Part shown: positions 25,964 to 35,145 of the stretch, in pieces | Layout of the letters: the number at the start of each line of letters is the position of its first letter | Numbering within the stretch: position 1 is the first letter of the stretch | Assembly: GCF_000685035.1 (NCBI RefSeq) | Contig: NZ_BAYB01000029.1 | Coordinates: 1 to 64,000, forward strand | From: Paraburkholderia ferrariae NBRC 106233 | GTDB taxonomy: Bacteria; Pseudomonadota; Gammaproteobacteria; Burkholderiales; Burkholderiaceae | Length of the DNA: 64,000 nucleotides | Reading direction: 5' to 3' | Made by a program: the position numbers and the translations under genes | The notes under the pieces: model-generated | Told to the model about the DNA's origin: nothing | The model's input: the letters and a program-made list of their open reading frames with translations, nothing else | Database searches by the model: none

Positions 25964-26359
25964 TCAGGTGTCCGGTGCATCCTCGGCATGCGTGCCTGCC
26001 TGAGCCTCGTCGGGTTCCTCGCAGGCGCCCGTCATGGGCGGCCGCCCGCGCGTGGCGGGCGTGAGCGGCACGCGTTGCTGGATGCCCGCTTTCGCGAGCA
26101 TGTGCGCGCTGATCGGCGCGGTGAGAAAGAGGAAGGCGGGAATCAGCAGCTCGTGCAGGCTCGCGAAGTTATTGTGCACGCTGAAATAGACGACCGAGGC
26201 GAGCACCACGCCGCCCACGCCGAGCGTGGTCGATTTGGTCGGTCCGTGCAGGCGCATGAAGAAGTCGGGCAGGCGCACCAGTCCAATTGCGCCCACCAGC
26301 ATGAAAAGGCTGCCGAGCAGCAGCAGCACGCTCACGATGGCTTCGATGACGGTTTGCAT
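25964..26359 (-). CDS. mnhG: Monovalent cation/H+ antiporter subunit G
   Basis: A 131-residue three-helix membrane protein (VSVLLLLGSLFMLVGAIGLV; LPDFFMRLHGPTKSTTLGV; LIPAFLFLTAPISAHMLAKA) of the MnhG/MrpG/PhaG family, part of the multi-subunit Na+ or K+/H+ antiporter. The soluble, acidic C-terminal tail of about 35 residues is longer than in the shortest homologues. Last gene of the operon, 12 bases after subunit F. Confidence 0.92.
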   Translation of the reverse strand: MQTVIEAIVSVLLLLGSLFMLVGAIGLVRLPDFFMRLHGPTKSTTLGVGGVVLASVVYFSVHNNFASLHELLIPAFLFLTAPISAHMLAKAGIQQRVPLTPATRGRPPMTGACEEPDEAQAGTHAEDAPDT

Positions 26360-26371
26360 CAGGCGCCCCCG

Positions 26372-26647
26372 TCAGTTCAGTTCGATGATGTCGCCGCGCT
26401 GCAGGTACTTCGTCAGCGCAACGGTGCCGATAAAGCCCATCACCGCGATCAGCAGCGCGGTTTCGAAGAAGAGCGTCGAGCGCAGGCTGATGCCGTACAC
26501 GACGATCAGCGCGATGGCGTTGATGTTGAGCGTGTCGAGCGCGACGATGCGGTCGGGCAGCGAAGGCCCGCGCACGAGGCGTACGAGCGTGAGCAGGAAG
26601 GCAAGGCCCAGTATCGCGAGCGAGACCGGAATGGCGATGGCTAGCAT
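26372..26647 (-). CDS. mnhF: Monovalent cation/H+ antiporter subunit F
   Basis: A 91-residue three-helix protein. The loop RLVRGPSLPDRIVALDTLNI between helices 1 and 2 is the MnhF/PhaF signature. The start overlaps the end of subunit E by 7 bases, and the ATG is the only one that fits the family length. Confidence 0.92.
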   Translation of the reverse strand: MLAIAIPVSLAILGLAFLLTLVRLVRGPSLPDRIVALDTLNINAIALIVVYGISLRSTLFFETALLIAVMGFIGTVALTKYLQRGDIIELN

Positions 26648-27135
26648 GCGAAGATCTCCATCAGCGGGGCTTCGTAACGGGACTTGATCTGCGCGACGAG
26701 CGCGGCTTCGTCGTCGAGATCGAGCACGTGCACGATAAGGCGCGTGCGGTCGTCGGAGAGTTCGGCGCAGAGCGTGCCGGGCGAGAGCGACACGATGCTG
26801 ATGAGCGCCGTGAGCGCGATTTCGTGGGTGCTGTCGAGCGGCACTTCGATGAAGGCGGGGCGCAGCTTGTCCGTGCGGCCCAGCACGAGCAGGGCCACTT
26901 CCACGTTCGCGACCACGATATCGACGAGCACGTGCAGCGCGAGGCGCGCGAGCAGCCACGGCCGTCCGAAGCGCACGGGCCGCATCCACAGGCCCGCGCC
27001 GATCATGAACGAGATCGCGCAGCCCAGCACCGCGCCGAGCAGGAGGTTGCCGGGCGAAACGTCGTTCATCAGCAGCAGCCAGCAGACGAACAGAATCATG
27101 CTGAGCCAGGGATGGGGGAAGAGCCGTTTGAGCAT
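26641..27135 (-). CDS. mnhE: Monovalent cation/H+ antiporter subunit E
   Basis: A 164-residue protein with two N-terminal hydrophobic helices (FPHPWLSMILFVCWLLLMND; GNLLLGAVLGCAISFMIG) and a soluble C-terminal half with TALISIVSLSPGTLCAEL, as in MnhE/PhaE. Its stop overlaps subunit F, and it begins 2 bases past the stop of subunit D, so translation is probably coupled along the operon. Confidence 0.92.
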   Translation of the reverse strand: MLKRLFPHPWLSMILFVCWLLLMNDVSPGNLLLGAVLGCAISFMIGAGLWMRPVRFGRPWLLARLALHVLVDIVVANVEVALLVLGRTDKLRPAFIEVPLDSTHEIALTALISIVSLSPGTLCAELSDDRTRLIVHVLDLDDEAALVAQIKSRYEAPLMEIFAC

Positions 27136-27137
27136 GG

Positions 27138-28802
27138 TCAGCTCCCGTTGCCGGGTGATCCTGCCGGCGAGGCCGCCGGCAGGATCGCGTGCACGTAGGC
27201 GGCGCGGTCGAGCAGTTGCGCGGCGGTGGCGTCGAGATAGTGCTTGAGGCCGCCCGCGCCGAGCGTGGCGGCCACCACGCAGGCGAGCAGCAGCGTGCAG
27301 GCGGCGAGTTTCGCGGGGGTGCCGCGCGGCGCCGTGTGCGGCGCGGCGGCATAGGATTGCGAGGCCGGGATGGCCCAGAAGATGCGCGTGCCGGTGCGGC
27401 TCAGCGCCACGATCAACAGGAGGCTGGAGAGCAGCACGGCGGGCCACAGCACGGCCGCTTGCGCGATGGGCGTGGCGGCCAGCACCATCGCCTTGCCGAG
27501 AAAACCGGAGAGCGGCGGCAGGCCCGCCGCGCCCACGGCGGCGGCCAGATAGAGGAGGGCCGCGGGTGTGGTGGGCCACGGCGATCGGGTGCGCCCGTCC
27601 TGCGCGGAAGCCTCCGTGCCGCTGTCGTTGGGGTTATCGCCATCGGCGACAGGCGAGATCGCAGGTGCCGTGGTGTCGTCGAGTGCCGTGTGCGAAGCCA
27701 GTTCGTTGGCCGTGGATTCCCGCGCTTCCGGCTCCAGCGTGTCGGCCAGCAGGAAGAGCGCCGCGGAACACAGCGTGGTGCTGATGAGGTAGTACAGCAG
27801 CCCGCTCCATGCCGCCGCGCTTTGCATCGTGACCGCCGCGATCAGCAGCCCCACCGAGACCAGCACCAGATAGGCCGTGGTGGTCTTGAGGCTCGACACG
27901 GCGAGCGCGCCCAGCGCACCGAAGACAATGGTGGCGATGGCGAGCCACCACGCCCAGTCGTGCATGAACGCATCGAGCAGGCCGCCCGAGCCCGCCTGAA
28001 GTGCGCCGCCGAAGACGAGCGCGTCGCAGCGAAGCATCGCGTAGACGCCCACCTTCGTCATGATCGCAAAGAGCGCGGCCACCGGCCCGATGGCGCTGCG
28101 GTAGGCCTGCGGCAACCAGAACGAGAGCGGAAACACCGCGGCTTTCAGGCCGAAAACGAGCATGAGCATGGCGCCCGCGAATTGCGCGAGCGGCAGCGAG
28201 GCGGCGTCCAGATGCGCGAGGCGCTCGCCCACGTCGGCCATGTTGAGCGTGCCTGTCACGCCGTACAGCACGCCGAGCGCGATCAGGAAGAACGACGAAC
28301 CCACCAGGTTCAGCAGCAGGTAATGCAGTCCGTTGCGCACGCGCCGCTCGCCCCCGCCGTGCAGCAGCAGCGCATAGGAAGCAATCAGTAGCAGTTCGAA
28401 GAATACGAACAGGTTGAAGAGATCGCCCGCGAGGAACGCGCCGTTCAGGCCCATCAACTCGAACTGGAACAGTGCGCGGAAATAGCGGCCGCGCCGTGCG
28501 TCGGCGCTCGAGGTGCCGAGCAGGCAGCAGCACGCGAGCACGGCGGTGAGCAGCAGCATGAGCGCGCCCAGCCGGTCGAGTTGCAGCACGATGCCGAAGG
28601 GCGCGGGCCACGCGCCCAGCGCGTAGGTGGCGATTTCCCCCGTGGCGGCGCGCGCCGCGAGCGCGATCGCGACGGGCACGAGCGCGATCGTGGCGATCAC
28701 GTTGAGCGTGCGCTGCAGACGCTTCGCGCGCGGCGGCAGCGCGACGATGGCGCCCGCGGCGAAAAGCGGGATCAGGATGGGCAGGATGAGGCCGTGGTTC
28801 AT
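27138..28802 (-). CDS. mnhD: Monovalent cation/H+ antiporter subunit D
   Basis: A 554-residue polytopic protein of the NuoN/MrpD family, one of the two ion-translocating subunits. Family segments include FELMGLNGAFLAGDLFNLFV, FFELLLIASYALL and VFGLKAAVFPLSFWLP, with the buried Lys expected in the proton path. Around residues 395-455 there is a hydrophilic, Asp/Glu/Ser-rich insert (DTLEPEARESTANELASHTA onward) between two helices, which adds about 50 residues to the usual length. Its ATG overlaps the subunit C stop by 4 bases. Confidence 0.93.
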   Translation of the reverse strand: MNHGLILPILIPLFAAGAIVALPPRAKRLQRTLNVIATIALVPVAIALAARAATGEIATYALGAWPAPFGIVLQLDRLGALMLLLTAVLACCCLLGTSSADARRGRYFRALFQFELMGLNGAFLAGDLFNLFVFFELLLIASYALLLHGGGERRVRNGLHYLLLNLVGSSFFLIALGVLYGVTGTLNMADVGERLAHLDAASLPLAQFAGAMLMLVFGLKAAVFPLSFWLPQAYRSAIGPVAALFAIMTKVGVYAMLRCDALVFGGALQAGSGGLLDAFMHDWAWWLAIATIVFGALGALAVSSLKTTTAYLVLVSVGLLIAAVTMQSAAAWSGLLYYLISTTLCSAALFLLADTLEPEARESTANELASHTALDDTTAPAISPVADGDNPNDSGTEASAQDGRTRSPWPTTPAALLYLAAAVGAAGLPPLSGFLGKAMVLAATPIAQAAVLWPAVLLSSLLLIVALSRTGTRIFWAIPASQSYAAAPHTAPRGTPAKLAACTLLLACVVAATLGAGGLKHYLDATAAQLLDRAAYVHAILPAASPAGSPGNGS

Positions 28803-29131
28803 TCGGCGGGGACCTCCCGGCCGTCCACGTGATCGCTGCCGGTAAGCGCGAGCGAGCGCAGCGCCAGCACGACGGTGAAGGCCGTCATGGCGAAGCCGAT
28901 CACGATGGCCGTGAGCACGAGCGCCTGCGGCACCGGGTCGGCGTACTGGGCGCCGGCGGCGATCACGGGCGGCTTGCCCGGCGAGAGCCGGCCCATGCCC
29001 AGCAGGAACAGGTTCACGGCATACGAGAAGAGCGTGATCCCGAGGATCACGGGCAGCACGCGCGCGCACAGCAGCAGGTAGAGGCCGCACGCGCAGAGCA
29101 CGCCGATCGTCACGGCAAAAGCGGCTTCCAT
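28799..29131 (-). CDS. mnhC: Monovalent cation/H+ antiporter subunit C
   Basis: A 110-residue three-helix membrane protein of the NuoK/MrpC family (AFAVTIGVLCACGLYLLLCA; LGITLFSYAVNLFLLGMGR; PVPQALVLTAIVIGFAMTAF). The segment DPVPQALVLTAIVIG with its conserved Gln and Thr is diagnostic. Its start shares one base with the subunit A/B stop. Confidence 0.93.
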   Translation of the reverse strand: MEAAFAVTIGVLCACGLYLLLCARVLPVILGITLFSYAVNLFLLGMGRLSPGKPPVIAAGAQYADPVPQALVLTAIVIGFAMTAFTVVLALRSLALTGSDHVDGREVPAE

Positions 29132-31932
29132 CAGCTTTTCTCCACGGATTGCAGGTCTTTGTCGCGCGTGCCGAGGTGCGAAACGATCGTGAGCGTCGTG
29201 CCCACCACGGCGCAGAGCACGCCCAGATCGAACAGCATGGCCGTGCTCAGTTCGATTTCGCCGATGAGCGGCACGTGCAGGTGCCCGAATGCGCTCGTGA
29301 GGAACGGCTGGCCGAAAGCGAGGCTGCCGAGCCCGGTGGCCGCGGCCACGAGAATGCCGATGCCGGCGAGCGCACGGTAGTTGATGCGGATGCGCGATTC
29401 GGCCCACAGCACGCCGCTCGCCACGTATTGCAGCAGCAGCGCGACCGAGACGATGAGCGAGGCAATGAAGCCGCCGCCGGGCAGATTGTGGCCGCGCAGG
29501 AAAACGAACACGGCGATGAGCGCGGTGAGCGGCAGCATGAGGCGGGCGAGCAGCGAGAGCAGCAGCGGATGCGACTGCGACGACCACGGCAAGCCGCCTG
29601 GCCCGGTGGCGGGCGGGGGCAGCCTCAGGCCGCGCAGGAGCGCCTTGACGGCGAGGCCCGCCACCACGAGCACGCTGATCTCGACCATGGTGTCGAAGCC
29701 GCGGAAGTCCACGAGGATCACGTTCACGACGTTATGGCCGCCGCTGCCCGGCAGCGCATGCGCGAGGAAGAACGGCGCGATGCCTTGCGCCGCGGGCCGC
29801 GTCATCACCGCATAGGCCAGCACGCCCAGCAGCGTGCCGCCCGCAATCGCGAGCACGCCGTTGCGCACGCGCGCCGGTACGGTTTCGATCACGCGCTGCT
29901 CGTCGGGCAGGAAGTAGATGGCGAGCACGAGCAGCAGGATGGTGACCACTTCCACCGAGATCTGCGTGAGTGCGAGATCGGGTGCGGAAAAGCGCGCGAA
30001 GGCCAGCGTCACGAGCAGCCCGCAGGTGCTCAGCATGACGAGCGCAAAGAGCGTGTGGGTGCGCACGCGCACGACGGCGAGCGCAAGGAGCGCGGTGAGC
30101 GCGAGCCCGATCAGCGTGACGGGATCGAGCGGCGTGCGCGCGAGCGTGCCGCCGAGCGGCCCGAATGCGAGGAGCGCCGAGCCGGGCACCACGATCATCG
30201 CGGCCACCATCCACGAAAGGTATGTGGGCAGCGAGCCGGTCTCGAACACGCGCACGAGCGCGGCGGCCACGTGTTCGAGACGCTGCACGAAGCGGTCGAA
30301 GCCTTCGCTCGCGTTCATTTCCGAGAGCACGGAGCGGTGGCGGCGGAAGGCGTCGCGGCGGAAGAAGAACAGTAGCGCACCGGCGCCGAACGACACCGCG
30401 CTCATGATGAGCGGCAGATTGAAGCCATGCCAGATGCTGAGGCTATAGCTGGGAATCTTGCCGCCCAGCGCGAACCATGCCGCCGATTCGAGCATGCGGC
30501 CGATGGTCTGCTCGGGAAAGAGACCCACCAGCAGACAGAGCACCACGAGAATTTCCACCGGCAGGCGCATGAAACGCGGTGGCTCGTGCGGCGGATACTG
30601 CGGCAGGTCGCGCGGCGTCGTGCCGTCCCAGAAGACGCCGTAGACGAAGCGCAGCGAATACGCGACCGAAAGCCCGGCCGCCACCACGGCGAGCGCCGGA
30701 ATGACCCAGTTGAAGGCGCCGAAAAGCCCTTGCGCGAGCGTTTCGCCGAAGAACATTTCCTTCGAGAGGAAGCCGTTGAGGAGCGGCACGCCCGCCATCG
30801 CCAGCGAGGCCACGCCTGCGAGCGCGGCGGTCCAAGGCAGATAGCGGCGCAGGCCGCGCAGCACGCCCAGGTCGCGCGTGCCGGTCTCGTGGTCGATGAT
30901 GCCGGCGGCCATGAAGAGCGAGGCTTTGAAGACCGCGTGGTTGAACGTGTGGAAGAGCGCGGCGACGGTGGAGAGCTCGGTGTCGAGGCCGAACAGCAGC
31001 ATGATGAGGCCGAGGTGGCTGATCGTCGAATATGCGAGCAGGCCCTTGAGGTCGCGCTGCACGAGCGCCATGGCGGCGCCGCCCGTGAGCGTGACGAGGC
31101 CCACGAGGCTCACGATGTAGAACCACCAGTCCGTGCCTTCGAGCACGGGGTAGAGGCGCGCGAGCAGGAACACGCCGGCCTTCACCATCGTCGCCGAATG
31201 GAGGTAGGCGGAAACGGGCGTGGGCGCCGACATGGCGTGCGGCAGCCAGAAGTGGAACGGGAACTGCGCCGACTTCGTGAAGGCCGCGAAGAGGAGCAGC
31301 AGCAGGATGGCCGGATAGAGCGGGTGCTGCTGCACCTTGCCGGCCTGCGCGAGTACGGTGGTGAGTTCGTAGCTGCCGCACACGTGGCCGAGCAGCAGCA
31401 CGGCGCCGAGCAGCGCGAGGCCGCCCGCGCCCGTGATCGTGAGGGCCATGCGCGCGCCGCGCCGCGCGTCGGGCCGCGATGGCCAGAAGCCGATCAGCAG
31501 GAAGGAGACGAGGCTCGTCAATTCCCAGAAGATCACGAGCAGCAGCAGATTGTTCGCGAGCACGAGGCCGAGCATCGCGCCCATGAAGAGCAGCAGGAGC
31601 AGGTAGAGGCGCGGCAGCGACTCGCTGCCCGCCAGGTAATAGCGCGCGTAGACGAACACCAGCAGGCCGATGGCGAGCACCAGCAGCGCGAACATGAACG
31701 AAAGGCCGTCGAGGCGAAAGCTCAGCGCGAGCCCCAGTTCCGGCACCCAGTCCTGGCGCCACTGCAGCACCCCGTAGGTGGGCATGCCCACCCGCTCGCT
31801 GGCGAGGAGCCCGAGGCCGAGGAGGGCCGCCGCGAAGGCGATCCAGGTGGTGAGCGGACGGGCGAGGCGCGTCGCGAGCGCAACGAGCGCCGCGGCGGCA
31901 AACGGGAGAACGACGAGCCATCCCAACACCAT
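29131..31932 (-). CDS. mnhA: Monovalent cation/H+ antiporter subunit A fused to B (PhaAB type)
   Basis: A 933-residue membrane protein. Residues 1-about 650 are a NuoL/MrpA-type translocating subunit (FWELTSLVSFLLIGFW; KSAQFPFHFWLPHAMSAPTPVSAYLHSATMV region at about 215-255). The remainder, from about residue 770, is the MrpB-like domain (GHNLPGGGFIASLIVSVALL), giving the fused PhaAB form seen in proteobacteria. First gene of the six-gene operon (AB-C-D-E-F-G, all on the minus strand and touching). The complex exports Na+ or K+ for protons and supports alkali or salt tolerance. Confidence 0.94.
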   Translation of the reverse strand: MVLGWLVVLPFAAAALVALATRLARPLTTWIAFAAALLGLGLLASERVGMPTYGVLQWRQDWVPELGLALSFRLDGLSFMFALLVLAIGLLVFVYARYYLAGSESLPRLYLLLLLFMGAMLGLVLANNLLLLVIFWELTSLVSFLLIGFWPSRPDARRGARMALTITGAGGLALLGAVLLLGHVCGSYELTTVLAQAGKVQQHPLYPAILLLLLFAAFTKSAQFPFHFWLPHAMSAPTPVSAYLHSATMVKAGVFLLARLYPVLEGTDWWFYIVSLVGLVTLTGGAAMALVQRDLKGLLAYSTISHLGLIMLLFGLDTELSTVAALFHTFNHAVFKASLFMAAGIIDHETGTRDLGVLRGLRRYLPWTAALAGVASLAMAGVPLLNGFLSKEMFFGETLAQGLFGAFNWVIPALAVVAAGLSVAYSLRFVYGVFWDGTTPRDLPQYPPHEPPRFMRLPVEILVVLCLLVGLFPEQTIGRMLESAAWFALGGKIPSYSLSIWHGFNLPLIMSAVSFGAGALLFFFRRDAFRRHRSVLSEMNASEGFDRFVQRLEHVAAALVRVFETGSLPTYLSWMVAAMIVVPGSALLAFGPLGGTLARTPLDPVTLIGLALTALLALAVVRVRTHTLFALVMLSTCGLLVTLAFARFSAPDLALTQISVEVVTILLLVLAIYFLPDEQRVIETVPARVRNGVLAIAGGTLLGVLAYAVMTRPAAQGIAPFFLAHALPGSGGHNVVNVILVDFRGFDTMVEISVLVVAGLAVKALLRGLRLPPPATGPGGLPWSSQSHPLLLSLLARLMLPLTALIAVFVFLRGHNLPGGGFIASLIVSVALLLQYVASGVLWAESRIRINYRALAGIGILVAAATGLGSLAFGQPFLTSAFGHLHVPLIGEIELSTAMLFDLGVLCAVVGTTLTIVSHLGTRDKDLQSVEKS

Positions 31933-32368
31933 GCGTAAATCTCCGGTTGATCGCCTGCGTGATTGAAGGACGGGATCGGGGCGGCACCCCGCGTGCCGGG
32001 CGCCCTAGCTCAGGATCATAGCCGGAAACGGGGCCGGAATTCATGCAAGTGGCATGAGTGGCGGCCCGGGAGACGCGTTTTTCGGACCGGTATGAGCGTT
32101 TTTGCGGGCTGCGTGGTCGCCGGTCCTGGATCGCCGGGCGGATGGGGCGCGCGAGGGGGCGCGGGAGCGAGAGCGCAGGGCGGTTTGCCGGAGTGAGCGA
32201 CGTACGCGGCAGGCGCAGGGGCGACGATGTTCTGCGCGAGTCGCGGTGGATCGGCGCGAGGGGAGTGTGCGCCGTACCTGGTTAGGAGTTCGACGCGTTT
32301 GTGGACGGCAATCCGCGCGCCGCTTCAGCGTGCGCGCGGGGCCGGGTCGAGTGCAGCGGGCTTGCGCG
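31933..32368. other. Intergenic region upstream of the antiporter operon
   Basis: 436 bases that should contain the promoter of the antiporter operon on the minus strand and the 3' end of the exported protein gene. It is very GC-rich with some purine-rich stretches. I see no convincing -35/-10 pair, terminator or coding sequence. Confidence 0.4.
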
Positions 32369-32845
32369 TCACATCGACCAGACGAATGCCTCGTGGACGC
32401 GGGCGGTCTTGCCGATGTCCACGGTGCGCTGCTGCGTAGTGCCGTCGTGGTGAGCGGTCACGACGTAGCGCCCGCCGGGAATCGAAACGAGCATGAACGG
32501 GCCGCGCGCGTTGGCGTGCAGCACGGTCTTGCCGTGCATGTCGGCGATGGTCACGGGCACGTTGGCGAGATATTCGTTGCCGTTTGCCGCGGTGTGCTGC
32601 GCGAATTCGAGCGAGAGCGGGTAGCGCGGCATCGCTTCCTTGAACGCCGCCGACTGGTCGCTGCCGATGCCGCCCGAGAGATAGGCGATGTCTCCCGAGT
32701 GCTGGAGCGGCGGCAGGCGCGAGGCGCCGTCCGCGGGTGCCGTGACTGCGGCGGCGTTGTTGTCGGCCGCGAAGGCGGCCGGTGTGCCGAATACGACAGC
32801 GAGCGCGAATGCCGCGCCGATCCACGGGGTTGAGCGTGCTTTCAT
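32369..32845 (-). CDS. Exported protein with a carboxypeptidase-regulatory-like fold
   Basis: A 158-residue secreted protein. Residues 1-24 are a Sec signal peptide (MKARSTPWIGAAFALAVVFG, cleavage after AFA). The mature part ends in a beta-rich segment (VTIADMHGKTVLHANARGPF; LVSIPGGRYVVTAHHDGTTQ) resembling the carboxypeptidase regulatory/SpaA-like beta-sandwich found in periplasmic proteins of this group. GGAGG sits five bases before this ATG; an ATG four codons earlier lacks one. Function unknown. Confidence 0.75.
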   Translation of the reverse strand: MKARSTPWIGAAFALAVVFGTPAAFAADNNAAAVTAPADGASRLPPLQHSGDIAYLSGGIGSDQSAAFKEAMPRYPLSLEFAQHTAANGNEYLANVPVTIADMHGKTVLHANARGPFMLVSIPGGRYVVTAHHDGTTQQRTVDIGKTARVHEAFVWSM

Positions 32846-33603
32846 TTCGACCTCCATTGATGAATCGTCCGAACGTTTGCGCGGCGCGGTGTTGATGCGT
32901 CGGGCAAGCGTACGGATTGAGCGTAGGGCGGATGGCTTAAACATCGCTTAAAGCGGGCTCGAAGCTCTCGACTAGCCCTCGCGCGACCCGTTGTCGATCG
33001 GCACGTCGCGCGGGCCCGTTATGCGAGATCACAATGAGGAATGCTGGGCTTTCGCGCGCGTTCGCGACGATAGGGAATGGCGGCGATCCGCGCCGGCATG
33101 CGGCGGGCGTGCCGATCAGTTTTCCGGTTCCGTCGCCCGAGATTCGCAGTGCTGCAGGAATGCGTCCTTTTTGTCGTCGCGCTATCGTCGTGTTGTCGCC
33201 GCGTTGCCGTCGATTCGCGTGTGGCGTCTAGCCCGCGGCGTGTCGCCAGTTGCCGTGAAAGCCCGCGGGCACGCGGTGGGACAGATGCGCGAGCGCGACC
33301 GGGCCGGCGGCGAGGTCGGTGGCGTGATCACGCAGTGCGGCATCGAGGCGCCGGTTCCGGCGCCCGGGCCAAAATAAGCGGCCCGCGGCCGGCTGTTATG
33401 CTGGGGGTGTTCATCGCTCGCCCTTCGCCCATGACGACCATCCGAGCGCTCGGCGCCGCCGGCGCAGATCGCTTCAAGGCCCTGCGCCCCCTTGCCATCG
33501 ACACCTCGCCCACGGCCATCTGGCCCACGCGCGCCCCTGACGCACCCCTATAGCACCCTAAGCACCCCTATAGCCGGCACGAGAGACAAGAGGAGACCGC
33601 GGC
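32846..33603. other. Intergenic region, exported protein to VOC gene
   Basis: 758 bases between divergent genes. Several overlapping frames are open here, but they lack ribosome binding sites and family resemblance. The part nearest the VOC gene carries a 13-bp direct repeat (see next entry). Part of the stretch around 33130-33240 has unusual short-repeat composition. I do not see a supported gene. Confidence 0.4.
33542..33574. repeat. 13-bp direct repeat upstream of the VOC gene
   Basis: GCACCCCTATAGC occurs at 33542-33554 and 33562-33574, a 20-bp period, 30-60 bases before the VOC start. Each copy contains TATAG, so one could be a -10 hexamer and the pair an operator, or it may be a local duplication. 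Confidence 0.5.
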
Positions 33604-33978
33604 ATGGAAAACCCCGCAACGCACATCGAATCGCTGAGCGCCGTGACGCTGACCGTGCGCGACGTCGCGCATGCGGAGCGCTTTTACGCGTCGCTGGGTT
33701 TCCGGCGGCGGCCGGGGCCAGTCGTGCCGGGCTTCGCGTCGTTCGCGCTGGGCGAGGCGCCCGCGTACCTGAACCTGCTCGAAGGCGGCCACGGCGAGGT
33801 GGCGGGCTGGGGCCGCGTGATTTTCTACGTCGCCGACGTGGACGCGTTCTACCGCGCGGCACTGGCGGCCGGGCACACGCCCGAATTCGCGCCGCGCGAC
33901 GCGCCCTGGGGCGAGCGTTACTTCCATCTGGTCGATCCGGATGGCCATGAACTGAGCTTTGCGAAGCCGCTCGGATGA
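33604..33978 (+). CDS. VOC superfamily (glyoxalase/bleomycin-resistance-like) protein
   Basis: A 124-residue single VOC-fold protein. It has the two beta-alpha-beta modules (LTVRDVAHAERFYASLGFRR; VIFYVADVDAFYRAALAAGH) and the closing HLVDPDGHELSFAKPLG, whose His and Glu are usual metal ligands. Reaction unknown; the family includes glyoxalases, dioxygenases and antibiotic-binding proteins. AGGAG of the upstream GAGACAAGAGGAGACC serves as ribosome binding site. Confidence 0.9.
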   Translation: MENPATHIESLSAVTLTVRDVAHAERFYASLGFRRRPGPVVPGFASFALGEAPAYLNLLEGGHGEVAGWGRVIFYVADVDAFYRAALAAGHTPEFAPRDAPWGERYFHLVDPDGHELSFAKPLG

Positions 33979-34113
33979 GCGCTGCGCGCTCTTCGGGCAC
34001 AGCGAAAACGATGCGTCTGAAATACGAATGACACCCGCCGCGCCGATAGTGTTGGGATATCGTTGCCGTGAAGGCGATACGGATTGCCATTTGATCGACA
34101 CAGGAGAGTCGCC

Positions 34114-35034
34114 ATGAACGAAATCGACCGCGAACTGGAAGCCGAGCGGGACCGCCGCCGCCGGCTCGACGAAGAGCTGATCGACGCCTACGACGAAGAA
34201 CTGGAAATGGAAGTGGACGACCACCTCCACGGGACGGGGCTCGAGATCGGCGACGACGCGCGCGCGCTGCGCCGCGTGTATTTCCGCGAGCTGATCCGCC
34301 TGCAGGGCGAGCTCGTCAAGCTGCAGGACTGGATCGTGAACACGGGCCACCGGATGGTGGTGATCTTCGAAGGCCGCGACGCGGCGGGCAAGGGCGGCGT
34401 CATCAAGCGCATCACGCAGCGCCTGAACCCGCGCATGTGCCGCGTGGCCGCGCTGCCGGCGCCGAGCAACCGCGAGCGTACGCAGTGGTATTTCCAGCGC
34501 TACGTGCAGCATCTGCCGGCGGGCGGCGAAATGGTGCTGTTCGACCGTAGCTGGTACAACCGCGCGGGCGTGGAGCGCGTGATGAACTTCTGCACCGACG
34601 ACGAGTACGAGGAGTTTTTCCGCTCGGTGCCCGAGTTCGAGAAGATGCTCGTGCGGAGCGGCATCCAGATCGTCAAGTACTGGTTCTCCATCACCGACGA
34701 CGAGCAGGAGGTCCGCTTCCAGAGCCGCATCGACGACCCGCTCAAGCAATGGAAGCTCTCGCCGATGGACCTCGAAAGCCGCCGCCGCTGGGAGCAGTAC
34801 ACGCAGGCGAAGGAAGTCATGCTGCAGCGCTCGAATATTCCCGAGGCGCCGTGGTGGGTCGTGCAGGGCGTGGACAAGAAGCGCGCGCGCCTGAATTGCA
34901 TCCATCACCTGCTGACCCAGGTGCCGTATCAAGAGATCGAGCATCCGCAGGTCACGTTGCCCGCGCGCGAGCATCACCCCGACTACATCCGCCAGCCGGT
35001 GCCGGGCGAAATGGTCGTGCCGGATATCTACTGA
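34114..35034 (+). CDS. ppk2: Polyphosphate kinase 2 (PPK2 class I)
   Basis: A 306-residue single-domain PPK2 that transfers phosphate between polyphosphate and nucleotides (GDP or ADP to the triphosphate). It has Walker A GRDAAGKGG, Walker B FDRSWYNRAGVERVMNFC, and the lid-region GIQIVKYWFSITDDEQEVRF. The acidic Glu/Arg-rich N-terminal helix is the usual extension. AGGAGAG seven bases upstream fixes the start. It converges on a PiT phosphate transporter, with a shared terminator between, so phosphate uptake and polyphosphate use sit together. Confidence 0.95.
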   Translation: MNEIDRELEAERDRRRRLDEELIDAYDEELEMEVDDHLHGTGLEIGDDARALRRVYFRELIRLQGELVKLQDWIVNTGHRMVVIFEGRDAAGKGGVIKRITQRLNPRMCRVAALPAPSNRERTQWYFQRYVQHLPAGGEMVLFDRSWYNRAGVERVMNFCTDDEYEEFFRSVPEFEKMLVRSGIQIVKYWFSITDDEQEVRFQSRIDDPLKQWKLSPMDLESRRRWEQYTQAKEVMLQRSNIPEAPWWVVQGVDKKRARLNCIHHLLTQVPYQEIEHPQVTLPAREHHPDYIRQPVPGEMVVPDIY

Positions 35035-35077
35035 TGCGCAGGTAGTGGCCGCACGGTAACAGGCAGGTATCAACGAA

Positions 35078-35115
35078 AACGCCGCGCTCCGATGATGAGG
35101 AGCACGGCGTTTTTT
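35078..35115 (+). terminator. Intrinsic terminator between ppk2 and pit
   Basis: A 13-bp stem with one mismatch (35078-35090 with 35099-35111) and an eight-base loop, followed on the + strand by a T-run (35110-35115). The opposite end reads GTTTTC on the minus strand, so it can serve the convergent pit gene as well. Confidence 0.85.
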
Positions 35116-35145
35116 CTTGCGGCTTGCGGGTGCTGCGCAGCGGAC

